7,219 nt of DNA from Ruminococcus sp. UBA1366 (GTDB taxonomy: Bacteria; Bacillota; Clostridia; Oscillospirales; Ruminococcaceae). The position numbers were made by a program, and so were the translations under genes. Below, one piece after another: positions 1-4,684 of this stretch. The notes below the pieces were generated by a model. The model was not told where the DNA came from. It made no database searches and saw nothing but the letters and a program-made list of their open reading frames with translations. The stretch spans positions 2,241-9,459 of the forward strand of contig DBRO01000125.1 in NCBI GenBank assembly GCA_002306005.1. The letters are read 5' to 3'. Each line of letters begins with the position of its first letter. Within the stretch, counting starts at the first letter, position 1.

Positions 1-164
1 ATCCGCATTTTGTTTGCCGCGATTGCCGCCGCCAAAAAGATTTTATCGACTTGTTCCTGTGTGTAGGTCGAAAAAGTCTTCTGCGCCTCGCGAACCTGTT
101 CGATTTTCTTCATCAACGCTTCCACGGTGTCCACCGTAAAAGCTGCGGGAGTTTTCGTAGCCAT
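1..164 (-). CDS. adhE: Bifunctional aldehyde/alcohol dehydrogenase AdhE, N-terminal fragment (runs off the left edge)
   Basis: Only the first 54 codons are present; the gene continues beyond base 1. The start ATG (162-164 on the minus strand) is preceded by a strong GGAGGAG site at 170-176. The peptide begins MATKTPAAFTVDTVEALM and contains TYTQEQVDKIFLAAAIAANKMR. That segment matches the conserved start of the CoA-acylating aldehyde dehydrogenase domain of AdhE, where a coiled helix and a (F/Y)TQEQVDKI motif precede the NAD-binding fold. AdhE is a cytoplasmic, filament-forming enzyme that reduces acetyl-CoA to acetaldehyde and then to ethanol, re-oxidising two NADH. A stand-alone acetaldehyde dehydrogenase with the same N-terminus cannot be excluded because the C-terminal alcohol dehydrogenase half lies outside the window. 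The gene is divergent from everything else here, with a 100-nt leader and a Rex-like operator in its promoter. Confidence 0.82.
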   Translation of the reverse strand, partial: MATKTPAAFTVDTVEALMKKIEQVREAQKTFSTYTQEQVDKIFLAAAIAANKMR

Positions 165-270
165 AGTTCTCCTCCATACTCATTATCGTTTGGTTTTGTG
201 GAACGCGCCGCTTGCAGGAAAAAACTGTTCTTCTTGCATTTTGCTCGTTCCGGAATTCTTCTGTATTCTT

Positions 271-299
271 ATTATATCCGATTGTTATTTTTTTGTCAA
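271..299 (-). promoter_or_regulatory. Sigma-A promoter of adhE
   Basis: Reading the minus strand, TTGACA (294-299) is followed by exactly 17 bases and then TATAAT (271-276), a perfect match to the housekeeping consensus. Transcription would start near 264, giving a leader of about 100 nt before the adhE start codon at 164. The -35 box and spacer coincide with the Rex-like palindrome. Confidence 0.85.
282..299. promoter_or_regulatory. Candidate Rex (NADH/NAD+ redox repressor) operator
   Basis: On the minus strand the 18-mer TTGACAAAAAAATAACAA matches 11 of the 14 fixed positions of the Rex consensus TTGTTAANNNNTTAACAA. The outer TTG and TAACAA are intact and the mismatches are mainly inside the left half-site. 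It covers the -35 element and part of the spacer of the adhE promoter, where a bound repressor would block RNA polymerase. Rex control of adhE is well established in Clostridia; binding here is inference. Confidence 0.6.
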
Positions 300-343
300 T
301 CTTGTTTCCCGCCAAGATTTCCGCAAATTTAGCGCGCGGGTTT

Positions 344-585
344 ATGGATAATAGACAAATTTCCCGATGTTTCTGTCGCGAAGTGCTTTATGGCTTTCGA
401 ACACGGATACAAACAGTATTTGCCGATTGTAAATCGAATATTCCATATTTCGCTCCAATTAAAATACATCTATTTACATTCTATAGAATTCATGTTAGGA
501 TAGAATTGAATTTTGTGAATTATGCGTATAGAAATGGATATGATGACGAAACAGAAGATCTCGACTGTATAAAGGCGGCATTAAC
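344..585 (+). other. Intergenic stretch without a recognisable gene
   Basis: One plus-strand frame stays open here and ends at 589 (residues such as GYDDETEDLDCIKAALT at its end). It has no ribosome site at any start, no family I recognise, and its upstream part runs antisense through the adhE promoter and leader. The base composition is AT-rich and irregular. It may be the tail of a decayed gene, given the gene fragments that follow immediately, but nothing supports a functional product. Confidence 0.4.
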
Positions 586-678
586 ATGATGAGATTTCTT
601 GCCCATCGCACGGAGGACGGCAGGGAGCTGTTTTTACAAAATTATCTTTGGGCGGATGAGGGGATCGCAGTGGGATAG
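586..678 (+). pseudogene. Possible remnant of a cas3 5' end
   Basis: A 30-codon frame starts with two ATGs at 586 and 589 and reads MMRFLAHRTEDGRELFLQN, then stops at TAG 676-678. The pattern (F)xAHRxEDGRE followed by a leucine-rich stretch resembles the first residues of CRISPR-associated Cas3 proteins, in which the HD nuclease domain opens with an AH...EDG...L..HL segment. The match covers only about 20 residues and the frame is cut before the HD catalytic residues, so no nuclease can be made. A purine-rich AAAGGCGG sits at 571-578, about 7 nt upstream. No other cas gene or repeat array is visible. The identification is tentative and chance resemblance is possible. Confidence 0.3.
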
Positions 679-831
679 ATGAAGCGTCTTGTCCGCTATA
701 CAATTATAAAGGAAGCAAGCTGCGGAAAAAGCACAATCATCGTGATTACGCATGATGCGGAAATTGCGGCAAGATTATCACGCACAAACCGACGATTAAT
801 AAGTACAATTTATATAATTTATATATACTAA
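679..831 (+). pseudogene. ABC-transporter ATPase remnant with an internal deletion
   Basis: This 50-codon frame begins with ATG directly after the TAG of the preceding fragment and lies in the same reading frame. It contains SCGKST, like a Walker A end, joined directly to IIVITHDAEIAARLS. The second part resembles the strand and H-loop near the C-terminus of an ABC ATPase, where a T-I-I-V-I-T-H-D-x-E-I-A pattern is typical. In an intact ATPase the Q-loop, signature motif and Walker B lie between these two elements, roughly 120-150 residues that are absent here. The frame then decays into low-complexity ISTIYIIYIY. The simplest reading is a deletion scar of a lost transporter gene. It could also be a chance short frame, although the two motifs in correct order argue against that. 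Confidence 0.4.
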
Positions 832-862
832 ATGTAAAATGTGCCAAATCAACAAAATGTTA

Positions 863-891
863 TTGACAATGTCCATTGAATATAGTATAAT
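863..891 (+). promoter_or_regulatory. Sigma-A promoter of the kinase-like gene
   Basis: TTGACA (863-868), a 17-base spacer and TATAAT (886-891) form a perfect consensus promoter in AT-rich DNA. The start would be near 898, leaving a leader of about 58 nt before the ATG at 956. No operator-like palindrome was noticed over it. Confidence 0.85.
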
Positions 892-955
892 ATAGACAAC
901 ATAAATCATTACTTTAATTTGTGTTAATATTATATTCATAGAGAGGAGCTTTCTT

Positions 956-1720
956 ATGAGCGAACGTGTTTATATTTCATCGGGGGACGGCTACGACCTG
1001 TTCCATGAGGGCGATAAGGCAATCCGAATTTATCAGGATGCCAAATTGAAGGAAAAATGCCTCTATGCTGCGCTGACACACGCCCGCGTGGAAACTACGC
1101 TGGTCAATTCTCACTCCAACATTAAAATGCCGATTTTGCATGAGGTTTCACTGATTGACGGGAAATGGGCAATTACTTTTGATTGGATTGAGGGCAAATC
1201 TCTGTTGCAGCTGATGCAGGAAAATCCATCCAAAATGGAAACCTACGTCAACCAGATGATTGAAATTCAAATGGGATTTCACGAAAAAACCATGCCGCTA
1301 CTCAGCAAGCTGAAAGACAAAATGGCACGGCAAATCAAATCATTGGACAATATTGATGAAATCAAAAAGTACGAGCTGCTTACTCGCCTGGACAGTATGC
1401 CCAAGCACATTAAGCTTTGCCACAATAATTTTTCTCCAAAGGAAGTCATTGTGAACGACAACGGCGTCTATGTGCTGGATTGGAGCAACGCTCGTCAGGG
1501 GAACGCCTCCGCAGATGTGGCAAGGACGTACCTGCTGCTTTGCTTGGATTATCCGGAAATCGCTGAGATGTATATGGATAAATTCTGTATGAAGAGCCGG
1601 ACTTCGAAGCGCTATGTGCAGGCTTGGCTGCCCATTGTTGCCGCCGCTCAACTAGTGAAAAACAAGCCGCAAGAGAAAGATCTGCTGATGAAGTGGATTG
1701 ATGTCGTGGATTACGAATAG
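956..1720 (+). CDS. Aminoglycoside/choline phosphotransferase-fold protein, probable pseudokinase
   Basis: 254 residues, start ATG preceded by GAGAGGAG at 941-948 with a 7-nt gap. The N-lobe carries RIYQDAKLKEKCLYAALTHARVE and a hinge at WAITFDWIEGKSL (71-83). The C-lobe has the loop CHNNFSPKEVIV (155-166) and VLDWSNARQGNASADVAR (173-190), the arrangement of APH-family kinases (HGDxxPxN followed by a metal-binding D). From memory of the clostridial family, active members have Lys in strand 3, Glu in helix C, and HGD/N in the loop. Here these positions read Arg24, Ala38, HNN (156-158) and Glu163; only the metal-binding Asp175 is kept. Phosphotransfer is therefore doubtful, and the fold may serve binding or regulation. 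The C-terminus WIDVVDYE and the overall length are typical of the family, and the frame shows no decay. It is a single-gene transcript with its own promoter and terminator. The substrate is unknown. Confidence 0.75.
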   Translation: MSERVYISSGDGYDLFHEGDKAIRIYQDAKLKEKCLYAALTHARVETTLVNSHSNIKMPILHEVSLIDGKWAITFDWIEGKSLLQLMQENPSKMETYVNQMIEIQMGFHEKTMPLLSKLKDKMARQIKSLDNIDEIKKYELLTRLDSMPKHIKLCHNNFSPKEVIVNDNGVYVLDWSNARQGNASADVARTYLLLCLDYPEIAEMYMDKFCMKSRTSKRYVQAWLPIVAAAQLVKNKPQEKDLLMKWIDVVDYE

Positions 1721-1731
1721 TTGATTTTTAT

Positions 1732-1759
1732 AAAAAAGCCAAGAAATTTTCGGCTTTTT
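1732..1759 (+). terminator. Rho-independent terminator after the kinase-like gene
   Basis: AAAAAAGCC (1732-1740) and GGCTTTTT (1752-1759) pair around an AT-rich inner stem, starting 11 nt after the stop codon. Runs of A on one side and T on the other allow it to work in both directions, but only the upstream gene needs it. Confidence 0.7.
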
Positions 1760-1764
1760 GTACA

Positions 1765-1815
1765 AAAAACAAGCTCCCTGCTTTCTGCTTTTACAGAAAG
1801 CAGGGAATTTTGTTT
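1765..1815. terminator. Strong 13-bp hairpin, possible bidirectional terminator
   Basis: TCCCTGCTTTCTG (1775-1787) and its exact complement (1794-1806) form a perfect 13-bp stem with a 6-nt loop. An A-run (1763-1770) lies to the left and a T-rich AATTTTGTTT to the right, so it resembles a terminator for either strand. It follows another terminator by only 15 bp, an unusual doubling. Its right arm can pair alternatively with 1833-1842. Confidence 0.6.
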
Positions 1816-1843
1816 ACAGGGGTTTACAAAGTAAATTCCCTGT
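1816..1843. promoter_or_regulatory. Inverted repeat over the lipoprotein promoter, candidate operator
   Basis: ACAGGG/TTTAC (1816-1821, 1823-1827) mirrors GTAAA/CCCTGT (1831-1835, 1838-1843), with a one-base offset between the half-site blocks and AAA at the centre. It covers the -35 box and most of the spacer of the downstream promoter, the usual place for a repressor site. I do not recognise the regulator. Confidence 0.45.
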
Positions 1844-1851
1844 GGTATAAT
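1823..1851 (+). promoter_or_regulatory. Extended -10 promoter of the lipoprotein operon
   Basis: TTTACA (1823-1828), a 17-base spacer and TATAAT (1846-1851), with TG one base upstream of the -10 hexamer (1843-1844), make a strong promoter. Transcription would start near 1858. Confidence 0.8.
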
Positions 1852-1948
1852 GCAAGCAGAATGGGCATATGGATGATTTCATACAGCGTATGCACCGGAT
1901 ACGATGAAAACAATAGGCGTTGTGGAAAATAAAGGATTGGCGGTTTAT

Positions 1949-2710
1949 GTGAAAATGATTAGTTTTGCTGCGGTTTGCGCAGCGGCGACCTTGTTACTGA
2001 CAGCATGTTCCGGAGGTGCTGATAGCAGTACTTCGGAAAAAAGCAACGAAACCAGTGCCACGACCGTTGCATCAACAACGGAGACAACAACAAGCACATC
2101 CGAAAGCGCTGCGACAACCACGGTTGCACAGGCTTTGGCAACATCCGCACAGACAACAGTTCCAATGCAAAAAGAAGTATTGATTGCTTCATCTCTGAAA
2201 ACCATTCCGGAGATGAACGTGAAATTGGATGGGAAGAAAATTTCCGTATATCGTTCCGATGATAATACCTTGCTGCAGGAGTTGGAGTTTCAGTCTGATT
2301 TGTCGGACGACCAGACGTATTTGGAAACAGAAGATTTTGATTTTGACGGGCAGGACGATTTGCGTGTGAATTTGACTGCCGGTACGCCCAATGTTCAGTA
2401 TGCCGTGTGGCTGTATGACACGGATACCAATGAGTTTGTATATAACAGCGCGTTTTCTGCGTTGGTTTCTCCAGTGCCGGACGCGGAAAGCCATACGATT
2501 AAAAGCTTTCAGCACGTGAGTGCAACGGACAGCATTTCGGAAATCTATCAATATAATGAGGGGAACCTTGTAATTGTGCAGCGCGTGACCATTACCGCAG
2601 AAGGCGACCAATTCCGTTATGTGGAATACCAGATCGGTGAAAGCGGTGATTTGGTAAAACAACGGGATGAACTGCTCAGCGCGGAAGAAATTCAATCTAT
2701 GACGGCGTAA
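1949..2710 (+). CDS. Secreted lipoprotein with Ser/Thr linker and FG-GAP/XAC2610-like domain
   Basis: From GTG at 1949 the protein has 253 residues. It opens MKMISFAAVCAAATLLLTAC, a lipoprotein signal peptide with lipobox LTAC and Cys20, so it should be diacylated and anchored on the outer face of the membrane. A Ser/Thr-rich spacer of about 50 residues follows. The folded domain then contains DFDFDGQDDLRV (a DxDxDG calcium-loop-like motif), VWLYDTDTNEFVYN, and LVSPVPDAESHTIKSF. That pattern is typical of the XAC2610-related group, whose named member is an inhibitor of a lysozyme-type effector; a matching function here is only a guess. An in-frame ATG at 1904 would add 15 residues but has no ribosome site; AAAGGA at 1931-1936 favours GTG 1949, with ATG 1955 also possible. 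It is first in a two-gene operon, with a 27-nt gap to the next gene. Confidence 0.72.
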   Translation: MKMISFAAVCAAATLLLTACSGGADSSTSEKSNETSATTVASTTETTTSTSESAATTTVAQALATSAQTTVPMQKEVLIASSLKTIPEMNVKLDGKKISVYRSDDNTLLQELEFQSDLSDDQTYLETEDFDFDGQDDLRVNLTAGTPNVQYAVWLYDTDTNEFVYNSAFSALVSPVPDAESHTIKSFQHVSATDSISEIYQYNEGNLVIVQRVTITAEGDQFRYVEYQIGESGDLVKQRDELLSAEEIQSMTA

Positions 2711-2737
2711 GGTTCAATAACGGAAAGGATGACATAG

Positions 2738-3166
2738 TTGAAAAAGTTTATTTTAGTAGCAATGATGCTGTTATGTACAGTTGCGGCAGTATCGTGCTCG
2801 GATACGGATGCCGATGCGGTCAATCCTGTAAATGATATTGCTTATGGTGCAACAGAATCTGTGAATATCAATGAGATGCGGAAGAAATTTTCTCAGATGC
2901 CGGAGGAAGCAAATGATTCGCTGGATGCGATTACGGATGCTTTAGATAATGCAATTGGGGAGGGTTCGGACTGCCAAAGAGAATATGGTTATTTGGGACA
3001 AAAAACGGTGAATAAGAAAAGCTGCTATGTGTTTCAGGTGTTCTATAATTATGACGGGGATTACCGTAGCGCAGGCGTGTTTGCAAGCCAAACAGCGGAT
3101 CCTGAGGTGGTTTATATATACAATGAGGACACCAAGAAGTATGTGATCTTTGATGGCAAATTATAA
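2738..3166 (+). CDS. Small putative lipoprotein of unknown function
   Basis: 142 residues from a TTG start, chosen because GGAAAGGA (2722-2729) lies 8 nt upstream and the following MKKFILVAMMLLCTVAAVSC is a good lipoprotein signal peptide ending at Cys20 (box AVSC, slightly off consensus). A short acidic linker (SDTDADAVNPVND) is followed by a helical stretch NINEMRKKFSQMPEEANDSLDAI and then a beta-rich C-terminal part with GYLGQKTVNKKSCYVFQVFYNYDGDYRSAG and VYIYNEDTKKYVIFDG. Cys79 and Cys96 could form a disulfide outside the cell. The C-terminal pattern (conversion of a small sheet with repeated Y-x-Y strands) resembles small extracytoplasmic domains of clostridial lipoproteins, but I cannot name a family. 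It is co-transcribed with the upstream lipoprotein, so the two may act together at the envelope. A terminator follows 5 nt after the stop. Confidence 0.68.
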   Translation: MKKFILVAMMLLCTVAAVSCSDTDADAVNPVNDIAYGATESVNINEMRKKFSQMPEEANDSLDAITDALDNAIGEGSDCQREYGYLGQKTVNKKSCYVFQVFYNYDGDYRSAGVFASQTADPEVVYIYNEDTKKYVIFDGKL

Positions 3167-3170
3167 AAAG

Positions 3171-3203
3171 AAAGCTCCGCACGGATTGCCGGCGGAGCTT
3201 TTT
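3171..3203 (+). terminator. Terminator of the lipoprotein operon
   Basis: AAAGCTCCGC (3171-3180) pairs perfectly with GCGGAGCTTT (3192-3201) around an 11-nt loop, with a T-run at the end of the stem. It lies 4 nt past the stop codon and is the strongest terminator in the window. Confidence 0.85.
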
Positions 3204-3430
3204 GGCACTTCGCTGTTTTGAGTGGGTAATAAGGAAACGCCTATTTATTCCACGGTTCTATTGACATGAGTCTCGAGCAGCGCATGTTTTCAAATCAGCA
3301 ACGGCAATTCGCGCCGCAATGCGGCTTTTCGTTGCCTTGGCAAAACAGCCGAACATGCGCCGCACTCATTTCAAGAGACTTTCGCGGCATAAACGGCTTT
3401 TATTTACCCAATTGATATAGCGAAGAGCCA
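3203..3430. repeat. 228-bp imperfect palindrome, MITE-like or structured intergenic repeat
   Basis: The two halves are inverted copies of each other. The outer ends TGGCACTTCGCT (3203-3214) and AGCGAAGAGCCA (3419-3430) match 11 of 12. Further in, TGGGTAA (3223-3229) pairs with TTACCCA (3404-3410), ATGAGT (3266-3271) with ACTCAT (3364-3369), and GCGCATGTT (3280-3288) with AACATGCGC (3352-3360). The centre GCCGCAATGCGGC (3313-3325) is itself palindromic. Between these blocks the arms have diverged. There is no open frame of note and no obvious target duplication. Short non-coding inverted repeats of this size are typical of transposase-dependent MITEs or of dispersed palindromic repeats. No second copy is present in the window. 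Confidence 0.65.
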
Positions 3431-3510
3431 GTTTTTTTATTCCTTGCATCTTTAGCGCGGGTAAGTATTTCTAATCTTTCGTTGCGCATTCTATTTCTCT
3501 TGAAAATTAT

Positions 3511-3534
3511 ACCGCCTGTAATAGGGCGGTTTTT
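3511..3534 (+). terminator. Short terminator-like hairpin
   Basis: ACCGCC (3511-3516) pairs with GGCGGT (3525-3530), extended by a T-G wobble, and ends in TTTTT. On the other strand the following bases are ATAATTTT, so activity there would be weaker. It sits directly beside the tRNA-end repeat. What it terminates is unclear, as no gene precedes it on the plus strand after 3203. Confidence 0.55.
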
Positions 3535-3535
3535 G

Positions 3536-3568
3536 CTGGAACTGCTAACCGGATTCGAACCGGTGACC
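3536..3568 (-). repeat. Duplicate of the tRNA-Thr 3' end (putative attachment site or tRNA remnant)
   Basis: These 33 bases match 4461-4493 with a single difference (A3541 against G4466). They correspond to the complete T-arm, the 3' acceptor strand and the encoded CCA of tRNA-Thr, on the same strand as the intact gene. Similarity stops abruptly at 3569; the anticodon and D arms are absent. The single change would turn the C72 acceptor base into U72. The T-arm plus CCA end is the segment tyrosine recombinases commonly use as an att core. A decayed second tRNA gene is the alternative. Confidence 0.75.
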
Positions 3569-3599
3569 GTACCTTGAAAATCAACCGGTGGGATATCAT

Positions 3600-3628
3600 T
3601 TGACTTTCAGGCGCGTTTGTGTTATGTT
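3600..3628 (+). promoter_or_regulatory. Probable promoter of the Fic gene
   Basis: TTGACT (3600-3605), 17 bases and TATGTT (3623-3628) make a good promoter just inside the interval bounded by the tRNA-end repeats. Transcription would start near 3635, leaving a leader of about 25 nt that consists mostly of the ribosome site. Confidence 0.6.
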
Positions 3629-3659
3629 ATGTATATTCTATATAGAGGAGGGTTGCGTT

Positions 3660-4358
3660 GTGCGGGTGGCAGATTTCATTCTTACAAATCGACCGTATTT
3701 CGAGGATTTTATTACACGGAATACGTATCATTCCAATGCCATTGAAGGGAGTACGCTTTCCTATGCGGAAACCTATGCTATTCTTTTTAATGATAATTCT
3801 TTTCAAGTTACAGCGCAGCCGCGCGAAATCTACGAAGCAATCAACCACAAATATGCATTGAATCTTGTGTTGCATTCCCTTGAACAGGAACTGAACGAAA
3901 AGCTCATCAAGGAGATTGCGATCCTTATAAATAAAAACATTCTTGATATTGACGGCTACCGTACCACGCAGGTGTTTATCCGTGGCTCGGAGCACATTCC
4001 ACCTCCGTCAGCAGCCATTCCGCAAGCAATGATGTATTTGGTATATAACCACAACCACACCACATACAGCAGTGTATTTGAAAAGCTTGCCGCAACACAC
4101 ATTGCCTTTGAACAAACACACCCTTTCCCGGACGGCAACGGTAGAACCGGCAGACTCCTGATGAACTTTGACCTGCTGCGTGCAGATATGCCGCCGGTTG
4201 TGATCACAAAGGAAAACCGCGCCGAATATTTTGAATTGCTTTCTAATGCAGACCGGCAGGGACTGGGCGCTTTGTTGGAGCTCTTATGTCAGTCTGAAAA
4301 GCTTCGGCTGGCGCAGTTTGGCTATGCGGCGGATGAGGATTCATTTGAAATAGAGTGA
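3660..4358 (+). CDS. Fic-domain AMP-transferase, class II (N-terminal inhibitory helix)
   Basis: 232 residues from GTG at 3660, placed 7 nt after the very strong AGAGGAGGG (3644-3652). An in-frame GTG at 3588 has no ribosome site and would lie upstream of the promoter. The catalytic motif HPFPDGNGRTGR (154-165) is complete: the base His154, the phosphate-binding GNG and both Arg are present. The target-positioning flap is visible around VFIRGSEHIPPPSAAIP (105-121). Near the N-terminus SNAIEG (25-30) fits the [S/T]xxxE[G/N] inhibitory motif, with Glu29 expected to block ATP, which places it in class II and suggests self-inhibition without a separate antitoxin. Such proteins transfer AMP to hydroxyl groups of target proteins in the cytoplasm; the target here is unknown. 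It stands alone between two copies of the tRNA-Thr 3' end, suggesting accessory acquisition. The catalytic core looks intact. Confidence 0.88.
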   Translation: MRVADFILTNRPYFEDFITRNTYHSNAIEGSTLSYAETYAILFNDNSFQVTAQPREIYEAINHKYALNLVLHSLEQELNEKLIKEIAILINKNILDIDGYRTTQVFIRGSEHIPPPSAAIPQAMMYLVYNHNHTTYSSVFEKLAATHIAFEQTHPFPDGNGRTGRLLMNFDLLRADMPPVVITKENRAEYFELLSNADRQGLGALLELLCQSEKLRLAQFGYAADEDSFEIE

Positions 4359-4408
4359 CATCACTCCTGAATAAAAAAGAAAGCCGGCTGTTCTGCTTTA
4401 TCTCATAC

Positions 4409-4456
4409 AAAAAACTCCCCAATGCGCTTTTTACAAAACGCACCGGAGAGTTTAAA
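4409..4456 (-). terminator. Terminator of tRNA-Thr
   Basis: The arms 4412-4426 and 4439-4453 pair over 15 positions. On the minus-strand RNA the three imperfect positions become G-U pairs, whereas on the plus strand they are A-C clashes, so the hairpin is built for leftward transcription. A six-U run follows (4414 to 4409). It begins about 8 nt past the tRNA CCA end. Confidence 0.75.
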
Positions 4457-4460
4457 AAAA

Positions 4461-4493
4461 CTGGAGCTGCTAACCGGATTCGAACCGGTGACC
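4461..4493 (-). repeat. tRNA-end direct repeat, copy inside the intact tRNA-Thr gene
   Basis: This is the partner of the 3536-3568 copy, 32 of 33 bases identical and in the same orientation, 925 bp apart. It covers the T-arm, acceptor strand and CCA of the functional tRNA plus one flanking base. If the copies are att sites, recombination between them would remove the interval carrying fic while restoring a whole tRNA. Confidence 0.7.
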
Positions 4494-4537
4494 TCATCCT
4501 TACCAAGGATGTGCTCTGCCAACTGAGCCATAGCAGC
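4462..4537 (-). tRNA. tRNA-Thr (anticodon GGT), CCA encoded
   Basis: Read on the minus strand the 76 bases fold as a standard cloverleaf: acceptor GCTGCTA with TAGCAGC, D-arm GCTC/GAGC, anticodon arm CATCC/GGATG with loop TTGGTAA, T-arm ACCGG/CCGGT with loop TTCGAAT, then T and CCA. The anticodon GGT reads ACC and ACU threonine codons. It has a perfect promoter 15 nt upstream and a dedicated terminator downstream, so it is a single-tRNA transcript. The Fic gene on the other strand converges on its 3' end. No mismatch in any stem was seen, so it should be functional. Confidence 0.95.
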
Positions 4538-4558
4538 GTTTTCCTGTCACAGGATAAT

Positions 4559-4587
4559 ATTATACCCGAAAAGAGGCAGGCTGTCAA
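4559..4587 (-). promoter_or_regulatory. Promoter of tRNA-Thr
   Basis: On the minus strand TTGACA (4582-4587), 17 bases and TATAAT (4559-4564) give a perfect sigma-A promoter, with a start expected near 4552, 15 nt before the tRNA. A small palindrome CCTGTCACAGG (4543-4553) lies at the start point. Confidence 0.85.
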
Positions 4588-4606
4588 GTAGTTTGCCTGC
4601 TTTTTT
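4574..4606 (+). terminator. Rightward terminator overlapping the tRNA promoter
   Basis: GCAGGC (4576-4581) pairs with GCCTGC (4595-4600), extended by a G-T and an A-T pair, and is followed by six T. It would stop rightward transcripts, most likely read-through from fic, before the hemolysin III gene. Its left arm and loop contain the -35 box and spacer end of the oppositely directed tRNA promoter. Confidence 0.7.
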
Positions 4607-4630
4607 GTAAAATTTATTTTTTGCCGGTGC

Positions 4631-4659
4631 TTGCTATCTTTTCTCGCACGGAGTATAAT
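4631..4659 (+). promoter_or_regulatory. Promoter of the hemolysin III-family gene
   Basis: TTGCTA (4631-4636), 17 bases and TATAAT (4654-4659). The expected start near 4666 gives a leader of only about 19 nt, which begins just before the ribosome site and supports the ATG at 4685. Confidence 0.65.
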
Positions 4660-4684
4660 GAGAACAGATAAGGGAGGGATTTTT

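Noticed and set aside
212..589. Plus-strand open frame of 125 codons across the adhE leader and upstream gap
   Set aside because: No ribosome site at any start, no recognisable motif, it runs antisense over the adhE leader and promoter, and it has irregular composition.
586..850. A CRISPR array near the Cas3-like fragment
   Set aside because: No regularly spaced repeats occur here or anywhere in the window.
2189..2695. Long minus-strand open frame opposite the first lipoprotein gene
   Set aside because: It is a mirror of the coding periodicity of the lipoprotein gene, with no start signals and no family resemblance. The plus frame has a signal peptide and a conserved pattern.
3203..3534. 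A transposase or integrase gene linked to the palindrome or the tRNA-end repeats
   Set aside because: No open frame of any useful length or with recombinase motifs is present between 3203 and 3587, and the interval up to 4461 encodes only Fic.
3588..3659. N-terminal extension of the Fic protein from GTG 3588
   Set aside because: The extension covers the likely promoter and ribosome site; AGAGGAGGG fits GTG 3660 exactly and the protein from there has the normal family start.
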